Below, piece after piece: positions 6,411 to 15,453 of a DNA stretch of 49,921 bases; within the stretch, counting starts at the first letter, position 1; the number at the start of each line of letters is the position of its first letter. This DNA is from Bacillota bacterium (GTDB lineage Bacteria; Bacillota; Clostridia; Tissierellales; Peptoniphilaceae), in the NCBI GenBank assembly GCA_028724185.1, contig JAQYDN010000015.1, forward strand, positions 1-49,921, written 5' to 3'. The notes under the pieces are model-generated. The model was not told the DNA's origin. It made no database searches and was given only the letters and a program-made list of their open reading frames with translations. The position numbers and the translations under genes were made by a program.

Positions 6411-8957
6411 CTAAAGCAGAGAAAGTCCGAATTCCTCCGTCACGCCGAACCGCGAATCATAGTATTCGCTCCCTAGAATATAGACGGTCCCATCGAGTAT
6501 GTTTTCACAATCACCCAGTCTTCGATCGCTCATCGGAACGGTATAGCGAGACAAATTCCGAATCTGCAGCTTAATTTCTTTTAATACGCTCGGGTCGAAG
6601 GTCTCGCGATATTTCTGCTCCAAATTCCGTATCTCGTTGACGCCGTCTTTCGTCGGTCCGTAATCGACGATCACCGAATGTTGCACATTGTCGATTAAAT
6701 TAAAATTGTCATACGCTTCTCTAAAGGATTGGAAAAAGTTTAAAATTAATTCTTCCTCCTCCGCGACGAGCCAGCCACCGACATCCTCGACACCGGAAGC
6801 TAACTTTTCAAAAATATCTCGCTTCTTCTCATTTTTGGAAAGCAATTCCAATGTCTCCGTCAAATCGCGATTATTTAGATTGGCATAGAGTTTTTCAAAG
6901 TATGGTGCTACAAAATCTTCGATTTGTATTGTGTCTTTTTCGTGCCTTAAGATCAGCCAGCTCGCCAGTTTGCGATCGTCCATTCCCTTGATCGGCGACG
7001 TATTCTCTTGACGATGATCCATGTTAATAATATAGGTATAAGCTTCGTCCCGCCTGCCTTCTCTGTTGCACCTCCCTCTCGCCTGAACGATCGAATCGAT
7101 TCCGCTGAGCGAGCGTATGACCACGGCGAAGTCCACGTCCACTCCCGCCTCGATCAACGCCGTGCTGATCACGCAGATGGGCTCGTCTCTCTCTAACCGC
7201 TTCTTTATTTCCTTTATCTTTTGAAGCCGGTCGTGCGCCGTTAAATTTGTCGTCAGATAGTAGAGATTTTCCTCGTCGATCCCGACAGATACCGAATCAT
7301 AGAGCTTTCTTACAGCGGATTTTGTATTTAAAACGATCAATTGCGACCTTTCCTTTTGTCCGATCACAAACTTTGAAAGTTCTTCGATCGTATACTCTTC
7401 GGATATATCGCCCAGTATCGCGACCGATGCGCGCTCAAAATGCTTTGACTCGTCGCTTGAAAGCGTCACTATGTCGACCTTTTCTCCGTCGCGATCGCCG
7501 TACGCCAAGCGATGACGCAAACTGACGGATCCGTATGCCGGCTGCGTCGCCGTCGATAAAATAACTGTCGTATGCATCACTGTCTTCATAAAGTTTAGGG
7601 CGAGTGTCGTCATGTAAAGCACCTCGTTCGGAAGGGATTGCAGTTCGTCCAACACGACGACGGCGTCGATAAACGATTTAAAACGCGTCAAATTTGCGGA
7701 TCGCCCCTTAAAGAGCGTGTTAAAAAATTGCACCATCGTCGTCAGAACGACCGGCGACGTCCAGTCGTCCAACAAAAAATTCCTTCTCGCGGCCTTTAAC
7801 GAATCCCCGCTGTCGTCCTCGCTCCTACTTTCCATGTGATCCGAGGCGTCTCGCACGATATTGGAGTGATGCTCCAGGACGTAGGCGTCATTTTTTAAGA
7901 TGCCCCTCATCTCATCCGCATTTTGCTCCAGAACGGAAAGGTACGACGTGATGTAGAAAAAACGCCTCTTCTCCTGATACTTCATTTGATTGACCCCGTA
8001 TCGCAAGGAGAGCAGCGTTTTTCCCGCGCCCGTCGGTAAATCCAGGGTATAAATTCCGACGTCGTCGTGCATCGAGCGCTCCAAAATCGCCTCGGCAATC
8101 GACGCCCGCGATCGATTCAACGCACTCTCCGGCGCCGAAAACGACGCATACTTATCTCGAACGCGCCATTCGAACTCATCTACTACTTCTCTCAGCTTTT
8201 CGTCATCTTCATCCTCAATGATGATGTCATAGGCGTTGATCGTATCCTTAATATCCGCCGACTTTAGAATCGAGACCAACAGGCGCATCAGCATCCCGTG
8301 GTAAAACGCCATCGCCTCGTCGACATCATCGCTCGTCTCCTCCGCGACACTTTTTAAGTGTCTTATGACAGTTACATATTCCTTAAATCCTTCAAAAAAC
8401 ACCTGTCTGATATCGACGGATTGAGACGACAAGAATTGCTCGAAGGCTTCGACGTCCGCTTTGAATTCCGGCGACTCCTCTTCTCTTCGCGCACGCTCCA
8501 AGGTCGTATATACATACTCATTTTCGTCATTTTTTCTGACTTCATCGTATGAACCGTGATGCGCCATCATTGAATACATGAGGATGTTTGTGTAATTATT
8601 TAATTCAATCAATAACGAAAAATCCTGTTCAATCATTTCGATCAGCGACTTCCACATCGAATTCCCCGAATCGTCGCAAAGATCTCGACTAATCTCTTGA
8701 AACAGTTCCAACGTCATCGCGCCGCCGTAGCTGGAGTGATCGACGCGAATCGACGAATTTTTCAATATCTTCTCTTGAAATTTCTTCTTCATCTTGCCGC
8801 TGTCGTGGAGCAAGCCTATGTAGTACGACATATTTCCCAGATTAATTTCTTCTCCGACAGCGCGAGACGCCTCCGCGGTACGAAGCAAGTGATCGCCCAG
8901 TGTTTGCTTGCGCGTCCTATCTTGTTGATCGACATGCGCATAAAATATATCGGTCAT
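6411..8957 (-). CDS. cas3: CRISPR nuclease-helicase Cas3 (HD + SF2 helicase)
   Basis: A protein of 848 residues. The N-terminal HD nuclease shows His23, His51-Asp52 (GLLHDSGKM), His74, His133-His134 (MAHHGS) and Asp235. The SF2 helicase follows: Walker A LPTGAGKT (307-314), DELQ (437-440, the DExx box), STATQ (468-472) and the arginine-finger motif QARGRCNREGR (625-635). All catalytic motifs look intact. Cas3 is recruited by target-bound Cascade and degrades DNA with 3'-5' movement. The ATG has AGGAGG upstream. It is separated from the cas5c operon by 162 bp that hold the small RNA, and has its own promoter. Confidence 0.98.
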   Translation of the reverse strand: MTDIFYAHVDQQDRTRKQTLGDHLLRTAEASRAVGEEINLGNMSYYIGLLHDSGKMKKKFQEKILKNSSIRVDHSSYGGAMTLELFQEISRDLCDDSGNSMWKSLIEMIEQDFSLLIELNNYTNILMYSMMAHHGSYDEVRKNDENEYVYTTLERARREEESPEFKADVEAFEQFLSSQSVDIRQVFFEGFKEYVTVIRHLKSVAEETSDDVDEAMAFYHGMLMRLLVSILKSADIKDTINAYDIIIEDEDDEKLREVVDEFEWRVRDKYASFSAPESALNRSRASIAEAILERSMHDDVGIYTLDLPTGAGKTLLSLRYGVNQMKYQEKRRFFYITSYLSVLEQNADEMRGILKNDAYVLEHHSNIVRDASDHMESRSEDDSGDSLKAARRNFLLDDWTSPVVLTTMVQFFNTLFKGRSANLTRFKSFIDAVVVLDELQSLPNEVLYMTTLALNFMKTVMHTTVILSTATQPAYGSVSLRHRLAYGDRDGEKVDIVTLSSDESKHFERASVAILGDISEEYTIEELSKFVIGQKERSQLIVLNTKSAVRKLYDSVSVGIDEENLYYLTTNLTAHDRLQKIKEIKKRLERDEPICVISTALIEAGVDVDFAVVIRSLSGIDSIVQARGRCNREGRRDEAYTYIINMDHRQENTSPIKGMDDRKLASWLILRHEKDTIQIEDFVAPYFEKLYANLNNRDLTETLELLSKNEKKRDIFEKLASGVEDVGGWLVAEEEELILNFFQSFREAYDNFNLIDNVQHSVIVDYGPTKDGVNEIRNLEQKYRETFDPSVLKEIKLQIRNLSRYTVPMSDRRLGDCENILDGTVYILGSEYYDSRFGVTEEFGLSLL

Positions 8958-8986
8958 ATTTACCTCCTGAAAACGTTATCTCCAGC

Positions 8987-9023
8987 TACTATATAGTATA
9001 CAATAAGATCATCCTTTTCCAAA
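8987..9023 (-). promoter_or_regulatory. cas3 promoter with a palindrome at the start site
   Basis: On the minus strand, -35 TTTGGA (9018-9023), 17 bp, and -10 TATACT (8995-9000). A perfect 12-bp palindrome TACTATATAGTA (8987-8998) overlaps the -10 and the predicted start. It could be an operator, but AT-rich palindromes arise by chance. Confidence 0.55.
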
Positions 9024-9063
9024 CATATATTCGATATTTTATTTTGATTTTTATCTTTTAAGA

Positions 9064-9098
9064 TAAAAAAAAAAGCAACCCCTTTATTCGAGGTTGCT
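9064..9098 (-). terminator. Intrinsic terminator after the hydroxyacyl-CoA dehydrogenase gene
   Basis: Stem AGCAACC (9092-9098 on the minus strand) with GGTTGCT (9074-9080), followed by a run of about ten T residues. It starts just after the stop of the gene at 9105. On the plus strand CGTTTTTT also follows, so it may work in both directions. Confidence 0.92.
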
Positions 9099-9104
9099 CG
9101 TTTT

Positions 9105-10058
9105 TTACATTAAGTTATGCAATTTCAGTATATCGATCAGCATGGACGTCCTGTAGTCGTTTAAATCCTCGCGATTATCGCCGATTTCTTTCGGCCTGTT
9201 TTCGATCGCCTCGTCGACGCCCTCGTAGACTTTGGACATGTCGTCCGGAAATTCGGTCCACGTCGCCATGTCGTCAAGCCAGGTAAGCATCGACTTGCCG
9301 ATCACATCGACCATACCCTCGAGCCCCTTATCGCTCGCGAGTTCGAAGTTCAGGGCGGATCCCATAATGCCCCACCGGATGCCGGGACCGAAGGTAAGCG
9401 CCTTGTCCACGTCCTCCATCGTGGCGACGCCGTTGACGACGAGGTCGATGCTCTCGCGGAAGACGGCCGCCTGCAGGCGATTCGCGATATATCCCGGCAC
9501 TTCTTTGTTTAAGACGACGGGAATTTTCCCGAGATCGCTGAAAAATGTCTTGACCTTTTCGGGAAGCGCTTCGTCGGTCTTCTCTCCTTTGATAATTTCA
9601 ATCAGCGGAATGATATGCGGCGGGTTATACGGGTGCACACCGAGGATGCGTTCGGGATGCTTCGCGTTTTTCGCGATTTCCGATACGAGAAGGCCCGAGG
9701 TGGACGATGCCAAGACCGCGTCGTCCGGAGCGTATTTTTCAAAAAGTTCCACGACTTCGCGTTTTTTCTCCATCGTCTCCGGCCAGTTTTCCTGTACGTA
9801 ATCGACGTCCTTGAGCACTTCTTCCATGTCGGTCGAATACGAGATGCGCGAGAGGATGTCCTCTTTTTCCTCCGCATCGATCACGTCCTTTTCCAAGAGT
9901 TGATCGAGCATGGTTTCTATCTTTGTCTGCGTGCGCTTCACGCCGTCGTCGTTTCTCGAAATGTTCGTGACATTGAGACCGCCGCGGGCAAAGATGATCG
10001 AAAAGGACGAGCCGATGACGCCTCCGCCGATATTCGCTATTTTTTGAAATTCTGTCAT
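9105..10058 (-). CDS. 3-hydroxyacyl-CoA dehydrogenase family NAD-dependent oxidoreductase
   Basis: A protein of 317 residues when started at MTEFQKIANIGGG. AAAGAAGGT lies 6-7 bp before this ATG, which favours it over an ATG 18 bp upstream. The Rossmann motif (GGGVIGSS) is at residues 9-16. The 3HCDH signature follows: STSGLLVSEIA, GVHPYNPPHIIPLIEII, then EVPGYIANRLQAAVFRES in the C-terminal domain. At this length it lacks a crotonase domain. It could act on a hydroxyacyl-CoA, carnitine or gulonate; the family is clear but the substrate is not. It is a single gene with its own terminator, divergent from the gene at 10316. Confidence 0.88.
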   Translation of the reverse strand: MTEFQKIANIGGGVIGSSFSIIFARGGLNVTNISRNDDGVKRTQTKIETMLDQLLEKDVIDAEEKEDILSRISYSTDMEEVLKDVDYVQENWPETMEKKREVVELFEKYAPDDAVLASSTSGLLVSEIAKNAKHPERILGVHPYNPPHIIPLIEIIKGEKTDEALPEKVKTFFSDLGKIPVVLNKEVPGYIANRLQAAVFRESIDLVVNGVATMEDVDKALTFGPGIRWGIMGSALNFELASDKGLEGMVDVIGKSMLTWLDDMATWTEFPDDMSKVYEGVDEAIENRPKEIGDNREDLNDYRTSMLIDILKLHNLM

Positions 10059-10315
10059 ATCTATACCTTCTTTCATCTATCGTCTTCGATGGGGTTCTAT
10101 CATCATCACGTAAACGTTGAAAGGCTTTATTTCAAGCCTCTATTTGGTATCTACCCTTTTTCTCCGCCCAATAGACGGATCGGTCGAAGTATTTTAAAAT
10201 ATATCGGAGCGGGTCGTTAAGTGCATTTGCGATTGATCTCGCGCCGCCGCGCCCGTAAAATAGTGTCGTAACTATCTTCCCTTAACGCTCTTCGAGTCAC
10301 AAAGCGAGGTGCTCC

Positions 10316-11341
10316 GTGAATGTCTCTTACTTATATGATCTCATCTTATTATTTTTCATCTATTCCGTCGCCGGCTGGATCACAGAAGTTACTTTAAAAT
10401 ATTTCCAGTATCATCGGTTTATCAATCGGGGTTTTCTCATCGGTCCCTACTGCCCCATTTACGGCACGGGCGCGGTCATCGTGACCGTCCTTTCGGGCCT
10501 GCTCGCCGATTACGACGCCTCGTACGGCACGAGTTTTGTCATCTCATTTTTCTTTTGCGGTGCCCTGGAGTATCTTACGGGCCTTCTGCTCGAGAAGAGA
10601 TTTCACGCGAGATGGTGGGACTATTCGCAAAAGCCCATGAACCTCCACGGGCGCGTTTGGATCGGAAACCTGATTCTCTTCGGTCTCGGCGGCATGGCGG
10701 TCGACAAGATCTTCAACCCCTATTTGCTGATCTTTCTGGAGGGCATGCACGCGGATACGCTGAGGACGTTAAGTCTCCTCATCGCTCTTATCATGTTCTC
10801 GGATTACCTCGTCTCTCACTTTATCATTCGGCTTCTCAAGAAGGGCGTCGAAAGCTCCGACGCCGACGACAGCGAAGCCATCGCGAGAGAAGTCCGCTAT
10901 CTGTTGGAAAACACGTCGGTTCTGCACAAGCGCATCCTCGATGCGTATCCGGAACTCGTCTTTCGAACTGAAAAGGTCAAACAAAGGCTGGAACGGGCGC
11001 GGCGAGAGCGCGAGCGTTTGAGGGCGATGGCCAACGACAGTCTCCTCGAGCTGTCCGACCTGATCGAGGAGACGCGCGACAATGTCTCGAAAAACCTCGT
11101 CACGACGCGAGCGCTCCAACGAAACATCATCGACCTTCAAGACGATCTCATCGATCTGCTCCTCTCCGACGACTTGGACGATGCGACGAAGGCGTCGCTC
11201 CTCGCAAAGCTCGACGACGAAAAACAGCTTCTCGACGAGCGCGAACGCCGGCGCACGTCGCTTATACGATCCCTGCGCAGTGAAAACGACCGGCCGCGGG
11301 TCGACCCCGGGGACATTAATCGCCCAGATAACGTTCGATGA
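10316..11341 (+). CDS. Membrane protein with putative ABC-transporter type IV (CmpB-like) domain and C-terminal coiled coil
   Basis: A protein of 341 residues from a GTG start, with GAGGT 6 bp upstream. Residues 1-170 hold about five hydrophobic segments. These include GWITEVTLKYF, NRGFLIGPYCPIYGTGAV and WWDYSQKPMNLHGRVWI, which are signature stretches of the widespread Firmicute family annotated as putative ABC transporter type IV (PF06541). Residues 190-330 are charged and predicted to be coiled coil. No ATPase is encoded nearby and the function is unknown. Its end overlaps the 3' end of the convergent peptidase gene by 26 bp. Confidence 0.8.
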   Translation: MNVSYLYDLILLFFIYSVAGWITEVTLKYFQYHRFINRGFLIGPYCPIYGTGAVIVTVLSGLLADYDASYGTSFVISFFFCGALEYLTGLLLEKRFHARWWDYSQKPMNLHGRVWIGNLILFGLGGMAVDKIFNPYLLIFLEGMHADTLRTLSLLIALIMFSDYLVSHFIIRLLKKGVESSDADDSEAIAREVRYLLENTSVLHKRILDAYPELVFRTEKVKQRLERARRERERLRAMANDSLLELSDLIEETRDNVSKNLVTTRALQRNIIDLQDDLIDLLLSDDLDDATKASLLAKLDDEKQLLDERERRRTSLIRSLRSENDRPRVDPGDINRPDNVR

Positions 11342-12557
11342 TATCCCGATACGCGTCGATAAAGTCCAGGTATTGAGAAAGCGGCAACCGCTCGTCGACC
11401 TTGTGATTCAATACGGGCGTGCCCGGTCCGTATACGGCGAGTTTCAAATCGCGATTCGCTTCGTGGAACTGCGCGGCATCCGTCGTCCCCGATATCACCA
11501 TGGGGCCTACTTTTTCGACGTCGAAGGACGCATCGCCGCCTTCCAACATCCCCGTCAGCTGTCCGTTTAACACGTCGTTCATTTGATTTAATAGGTACGC
11601 GGGCGAGAGCGTCTCGCGTCGATTGGCGACCTCGCAAATCGTCCGGACGATTCGCGAATCGGGATCGGTCTCGACCGGTGCCAAGTCCGCCGTGACCTCG
11701 ACGGTCAAGTCGAAACCTTCTTTTTCGTTGAGGCGATCGACGACCGCGCGCACTTCGCGCATGAGCGCTTCGTTATCGAACTCGGGAATCGTCCTCGCGT
11801 TCGCCTCGAATTCCGCGTAGTCGGGGATCGAATTGACCTGGTGGCCTCCCTTTACGACCGTGATGTTGTGAAACGTCTTTCCGAGGACGTCGTTGGTGTG
11901 CTTAGACGCCTCCCTCGACACACTCTCGCGGATCTCGGACATCGCCTCGAGCAAATGCTCCACGGCGTTTTCCCCGATTTCGGGCGTCGAGGAATGCGCC
12001 AAGATCCCCTTGGAGACCACTTTATAGTTGAGCGAGCCCTTGTGCGCGTAGGCGACGCCGACATCGCACGGCTCGCCGATTAAGACGGCTTCCACGTCGT
12101 CGACATAGCCCTGATCTGCCAATTGCTTCGCCCCGAGCTGGCCGATTTCTTCTCCGACCGTCGCGAGCAATCGCAGCGTCCCCTTGAACTGTCTCCGCTC
12201 GTTTACTTCGATCAGGGCGATGACCAACGCGCTCAGCCCCGACTTCATATCCGAGGCGCCTCTCCCCCAAATCATGCCGTCTTCGATTTCGCCCGAAAAC
12301 GGGGGATAGGTCCACAAGCTTTCGTCACCCGCACTTACCACGTCCATATGCCCCGAAACCGCGAGCGTCGGGCCTTCGCCGTTGGAAATCTCAGCGACGA
12401 GGCTGCACCTTCCCTCCGAATAGTCGATCCGTTTCGAAGAAATGCCGTGCTCCTTCAATAGTCGCTCGTAATAGCGCGCGACTTCCCGCTCGCTTCCGTT
12501 TTCGGACTTGATTTGAATGACATCCCTCAAGATGTCGATGGATTGTTGTCGATTCAT
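11316..12557 (-). CDS. M20 family metallopeptidase/deacylase (ArgE/DapE-like)
   Basis: A protein of 413 residues. The M20 zinc-site motifs are present: SGHMDVV (about 68-74), GRGASDMKSG (about 98-107), the catalytic Glu pair TVGEEIG (about 131-137), IGEP and the C-terminal NHKVDE histidine. The dimerisation domain follows residue 175 (AHKGSLNYKV, AHSSTPEIG, GGHQVNSIPD). Members include succinyl-diaminopimelate desuccinylase, acetylornithine deacetylase and dipeptidases. No lysine or arginine pathway gene is adjacent, so the substrate is open. It lies divergent from the MarR-pirin operon. Confidence 0.88.
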   Translation of the reverse strand: MNRQQSIDILRDVIQIKSENGSEREVARYYERLLKEHGISSKRIDYSEGRCSLVAEISNGEGPTLAVSGHMDVVSAGDESLWTYPPFSGEIEDGMIWGRGASDMKSGLSALVIALIEVNERRQFKGTLRLLATVGEEIGQLGAKQLADQGYVDDVEAVLIGEPCDVGVAYAHKGSLNYKVVSKGILAHSSTPEIGENAVEHLLEAMSEIRESVSREASKHTNDVLGKTFHNITVVKGGHQVNSIPDYAEFEANARTIPEFDNEALMREVRAVVDRLNEKEGFDLTVEVTADLAPVETDPDSRIVRTICEVANRRETLSPAYLLNQMNDVLNGQLTGMLEGGDASFDVEKVGPMVISGTTDAAQFHEANRDLKLAVYGPGTPVLNHKVDERLPLSQYLDFIDAYRDIIERYLGD

Positions 12558-12759
12558 GTTATTACCTCTTTTCTACGCGCATTATACCGAACGCAAAAAC
12601 ACAGACAGTGGATGTCAAAGGGTCGCTCGGCACGACGAGACCGCACAAAAAACGGTCGACGCGCGGAATGATTATTTCCCCGCGCGGAGGGTATATAAAA
12701 ATTATCCGCGTAATATTTTTTTACCCCAATAGTTGGTATGCAAACAAAGAGGTGAGGCC

Positions 12760-13191
12760 TTGCAACGAAATGCGTTACACGATGAACTGCATTTTTTAGT
12801 TTATCTATATTTCCAAAAATCCAACGGGGAGATCTGTAAAGAAGTCACGTCTCGCTTAGGCCTCCTTCCCGGGCAGCCGAAGATTTTAGAGTTTTTAGGC
12901 GTCGAGGACGGGGCCCGCCCCGTGGAAATCGCGACGGCTTGTGACCTGGATCGCTCGACGGTAAGCGGTCTGTTGTGCCGGATGGAGGACATGGGCCTGG
13001 TCGAAAAGAGAAGCTGTGAGCACGACGCTCGAAGTTTCTACGTATTTTTAACGGAGCGCGGAAGAGACACTCTGAGAAAAGTCAAGGAGATTTGCCTCTC
13101 CGTCGACGAACGGGCGATGAAGGGACTCTCCCCGGAAGAACGAACTTTTATATTAGACGGTATGAACAAGATGCTCGACAATCTGTCGTAG
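12760..13191 (+). CDS. MarR family transcriptional regulator
   Basis: A protein of 143 residues from a TTG start at 12760, chosen because AGAGGTGAGG ends a few bases before it; the frame stays open to a TTG at 12733. The winged helix is seen in the segment GARPVEIATACDLDRSTVSGLLCRMEDMGLVEKRSCEHDARSF-like region at residues 48-90 and the wing is followed by YVFLTERG. It is transcribed with the pirin gene 13 bp downstream and probably regulates it. The ligand is unknown. Confidence 0.85.
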   Translation: MQRNALHDELHFLVYLYFQKSNGEICKEVTSRLGLLPGQPKILEFLGVEDGARPVEIATACDLDRSTVSGLLCRMEDMGLVEKRSCEHDARSFYVFLTERGRDTLRKVKEICLSVDERAMKGLSPEERTFILDGMNKMLDNLS

Positions 13192-13204
13192 AGAGGAGAC
13201 ATCG

Positions 13205-14050
13205 ATGGAACGCAACGTAAAAACAACAGTTAAAGGATTTAGAACGCAAGACGGCGCAGGTGTACAGTTGGTGCGCGTCTTGGGCAATCAAACGGTCGAG
13301 GAGTTCGATCCGATTTTAATGCTCGACTCCTTCGACAGCACAAACCCCGACGACTACACCGCCGGATTTCCGATGCACCCTCACAGGGGAATCGAGACCA
13401 TCAGCTATCTGTACAAGGGCAAGATGGTCCACAGAGACACCCTCGGTAACGAGGCCGCCATCGGAGACGGCGAAGTACAGTGGATGAACTCGGGATCTGG
13501 GATTCAACACGAAGAACTCATCCCCGAAGCCGATCGACTCTTGGGCGTCCAACTGTGGTTGAACTTGCCGCGCGATGAAAAGATGAGCACGCCGAGCTAT
13601 CACAGCATCCACCTGGATGATATCGAGGATATTCCCTTCGACGGCGGCTACCTGCGCCTGCTTTCCGGAAGCTATAAAGATCACGAGGGATTCCAAAGCG
13701 AGCACCTTCCTCTGGACTACTACGATATCCATTTAGAGGTCGGCGCGGAGTTTTCCCTAAAGACCGATCCGGACGATTCCGTCATGGTCTTTACGCTGCT
13801 CGGCGAGGCCTTCGTCGGCGACGAGAAGATCGAAGAAAAGACCGCCGTAAAGTTGACCGAGGGCGATACGCTTCGCCTGCGCGCCGGGGACGAACCCGCG
13901 CAAATCCTCTATATGAGGTCAAAGGCGCTCGATGAACCCGTCGCCTGGGCCGGTCCGATCGTCATGAACACGAGAGAGGAACTGGAAGAGGCCTTTAGAG
14001 ATCTGCAAACCGACAACTTCATCCGCGAAAAAATGGAATTTGACGACTAA
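13205..14050 (+). CDS. Pirin family protein (bicupin)
   Basis: A protein of 281 residues. The metal ligands of pirin are visible in the N-terminal cupin: HPHRGIET (about 58-65), MVHRD (about 75) and SGIQHEE (about 99-105). The second cupin is in the C-terminal half. Bacterial pirins are metal-binding cupins, some with quercetinase activity and some that modulate central metabolism. AGAGGAG lies 6 bp before the ATG. It is co-transcribed with the MarR gene, which suggests induction by a small phenolic or redox signal, but that is inference. Confidence 0.92.
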   Translation: MERNVKTTVKGFRTQDGAGVQLVRVLGNQTVEEFDPILMLDSFDSTNPDDYTAGFPMHPHRGIETISYLYKGKMVHRDTLGNEAAIGDGEVQWMNSGSGIQHEELIPEADRLLGVQLWLNLPRDEKMSTPSYHSIHLDDIEDIPFDGGYLRLLSGSYKDHEGFQSEHLPLDYYDIHLEVGAEFSLKTDPDDSVMVFTLLGEAFVGDEKIEEKTAVKLTEGDTLRLRAGDEPAQILYMRSKALDEPVAWAGPIVMNTREELEEAFRDLQTDNFIREKMEFDD

Positions 14051-14136
14051 ATGCATCGGCGTTTCGCCTTCTCCCGGAAATGGGTAGGAATAAAGAAGAA
14101 GGACGATCTGTCAGGATATTTTTTGAGGTGATATAG

Positions 14137-14418
14137 ATGGTATTGGAAATTTCGTTTGATGCAGAAAACAATCGCGCGGTCGCCCGCGATCGTGGACAGG
14201 AGATCGGGGAATGTACTTTCTCCCCATCCGACAATATATGGGTTATCGACCATACCTTCGTCGACGATAAGTACGAAGGACAGGGCATCGCCAAGCGATT
14301 AGTCGATCAGGTCGTGGGACAAGCCCGGAATCAAGGTAAAAAGATTTCCGCCACCTGCCCCTACGCCATTCGCCTTTTCGCCGGCAGCGATGATTACGAC
14401 GACGTCGTCGTCAAATAA
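14137..14418 (+). CDS. Small GNAT-type N-acetyltransferase (YidJ-like)
   Basis: A protein of 93 residues with TTGAGGTGATATAG before the ATG. The acetyl-CoA-binding loop is seen as KYEGQGIAKRLVDQVV (about 46-62), preceded by the strand WVIDHTFVDD. It ends with the typical CPYAIRLF segment of the single-domain family of 90-100 residues (PF14542). Such proteins are minimal GNAT folds whose substrates are mostly unknown. It has its own terminator just downstream. Confidence 0.88.
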   Translation: MVLEISFDAENNRAVARDRGQEIGECTFSPSDNIWVIDHTFVDDKYEGQGIAKRLVDQVVGQARNQGKKISATCPYAIRLFAGSDDYDDVVVK

Positions 14419-14430
14419 TAAATATCGACG

Positions 14431-14462
14431 AAAAGCGGACAGTGCGAGCTGCCCGCTTTTTA
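14431..14462 (+). terminator. Intrinsic terminator
   Basis: AAAAGCGG-CAG pairs with CTG-CCGCTTTT across a TGCGAG loop, with one internal mismatch, and ends in a T-run. It lies 13 bp after the GNAT stop. Confidence 0.88.
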
Positions 14463-14611
14463 ATTGAATCTTTCAAAGCAAGATGCCTCGTTTTCACGCG
14501 TATGCCATTTAATCTTTTCTTCACATTCTGTTTCAGGAGAAAATATATCCGTTTCGCCGAGCGATTCCCGCGCCTTTTTGATATAATGGCTTTCATGAAA
14601 GGATGATAAGT

Positions 14612-15172
14612 ATGAGTTATGTACCGAGTTACGATGAAGCCTTGACTATTCTGAAAAAATACAACAAAGAACCCTTTCACATTCAACACGGCAAGACCGT
14701 CGGCGCGGTCATGGGATATTTCGCCGAAACATACGATCCCGAACGCAAAGATTTTTGGGAAATCGTGGGGCTCCTGCACGACCTCGACTTCGAAATGTAT
14801 CCCGACGAACACTGCGTCAAACAGGTCGAGCTGATGGAGGAAGAGGACCTCGACGAGGACATCATACACGCCACCACCTCTCATGGATATGGCTTAACGG
14901 ACTCCAAGGCCAAGCCGGAGCACGTGATGGAGAAAATCCTGTTCGCCATCGACGAACTCACGGGCATCATCGGCGCCGCCGCCCTGATGCGCCCCTCCAA
15001 ATCGGTTCAGGACATGACGCTCAAATCCGTCAAAAAGAAATTTAAAGACAAAAAATTCGCGGCGGGTTGCAACCGAGACGTCATTCGAAGCGGCGCCGAT
15101 AAGCTCGATTGGGAGTTGGACACCTTGCTTTCGGAGACGCTCGAGGCGATGAAGGCGACCGAAGAAGCCTAA
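14612..15172 (+). CDS. HD domain-containing hydrolase
   Basis: A protein of 186 residues started at MSYVPSY, with GAAAGGATGA 7 bp upstream; another ATG lies 9 bp earlier. An HD domain is visible: His26 (FHIQHGKTV), the His-Asp pair in IVGLLHDLDFEMYPD (about 55-56), and later TTSHGYG. The family of about 185-residue HD proteins with the VPSYDEAL start is common in anaerobic Firmicutes and is presumed to be a metal-dependent phosphohydrolase. Substrate unknown. TATAAT at 14581-14586 may be its -10. Confidence 0.85.
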   Translation: MSYVPSYDEALTILKKYNKEPFHIQHGKTVGAVMGYFAETYDPERKDFWEIVGLLHDLDFEMYPDEHCVKQVELMEEEDLDEDIIHATTSHGYGLTDSKAKPEHVMEKILFAIDELTGIIGAAALMRPSKSVQDMTLKSVKKKFKDKKFAAGCNRDVIRSGADKLDWELDTLLSETLEAMKATEEA

Positions 15173-15242
15173 GACCGCCGTACTTTAGCCTCCTCGCGCC
15201 TTCCTTTCCGGCGCCCGATACGGCGAAAATCGCCACCCCCCG

Positions 15243-15272
15243 AAACTGTCGCCTACGCGGGCGGCAGTTTTT
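15243..15272 (+). terminator. Intrinsic terminator after the HD gene
   Basis: An 11-bp stem AAACTGTCGCC/GGCGGCAGTTT (15243-15253 and 15260-15270, one G-U pair) with a six-base loop, continuing into TTTTT. The rest of the 280-bp gap to the antiporter gene shows no other clear signal. Confidence 0.88.
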
Positions 15273-15453
15273 ATGTGCATATCTCCGCGACCTTCCCTTC
15301 CTTGAGAAGACATCCTGCAAGCCGCCCCACTGTAAGCTTATCGACCTATGTATGCGCTTTTAAAAGTCGAGACCATCTGATAAAATAAACACTTATATGG
15401 CGATCGCTTTCGATCCGCTCAAACAATATCGACGAAAGGAATGAATCATACTT

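Noticed and set aside
9232-9801. Long antisense frames over real genes, for example within the dehydrogenase, cas3 and peptidase genes
   Set aside because: They lack ribosome sites and recognisable domains and lie fully inside well-supported genes.
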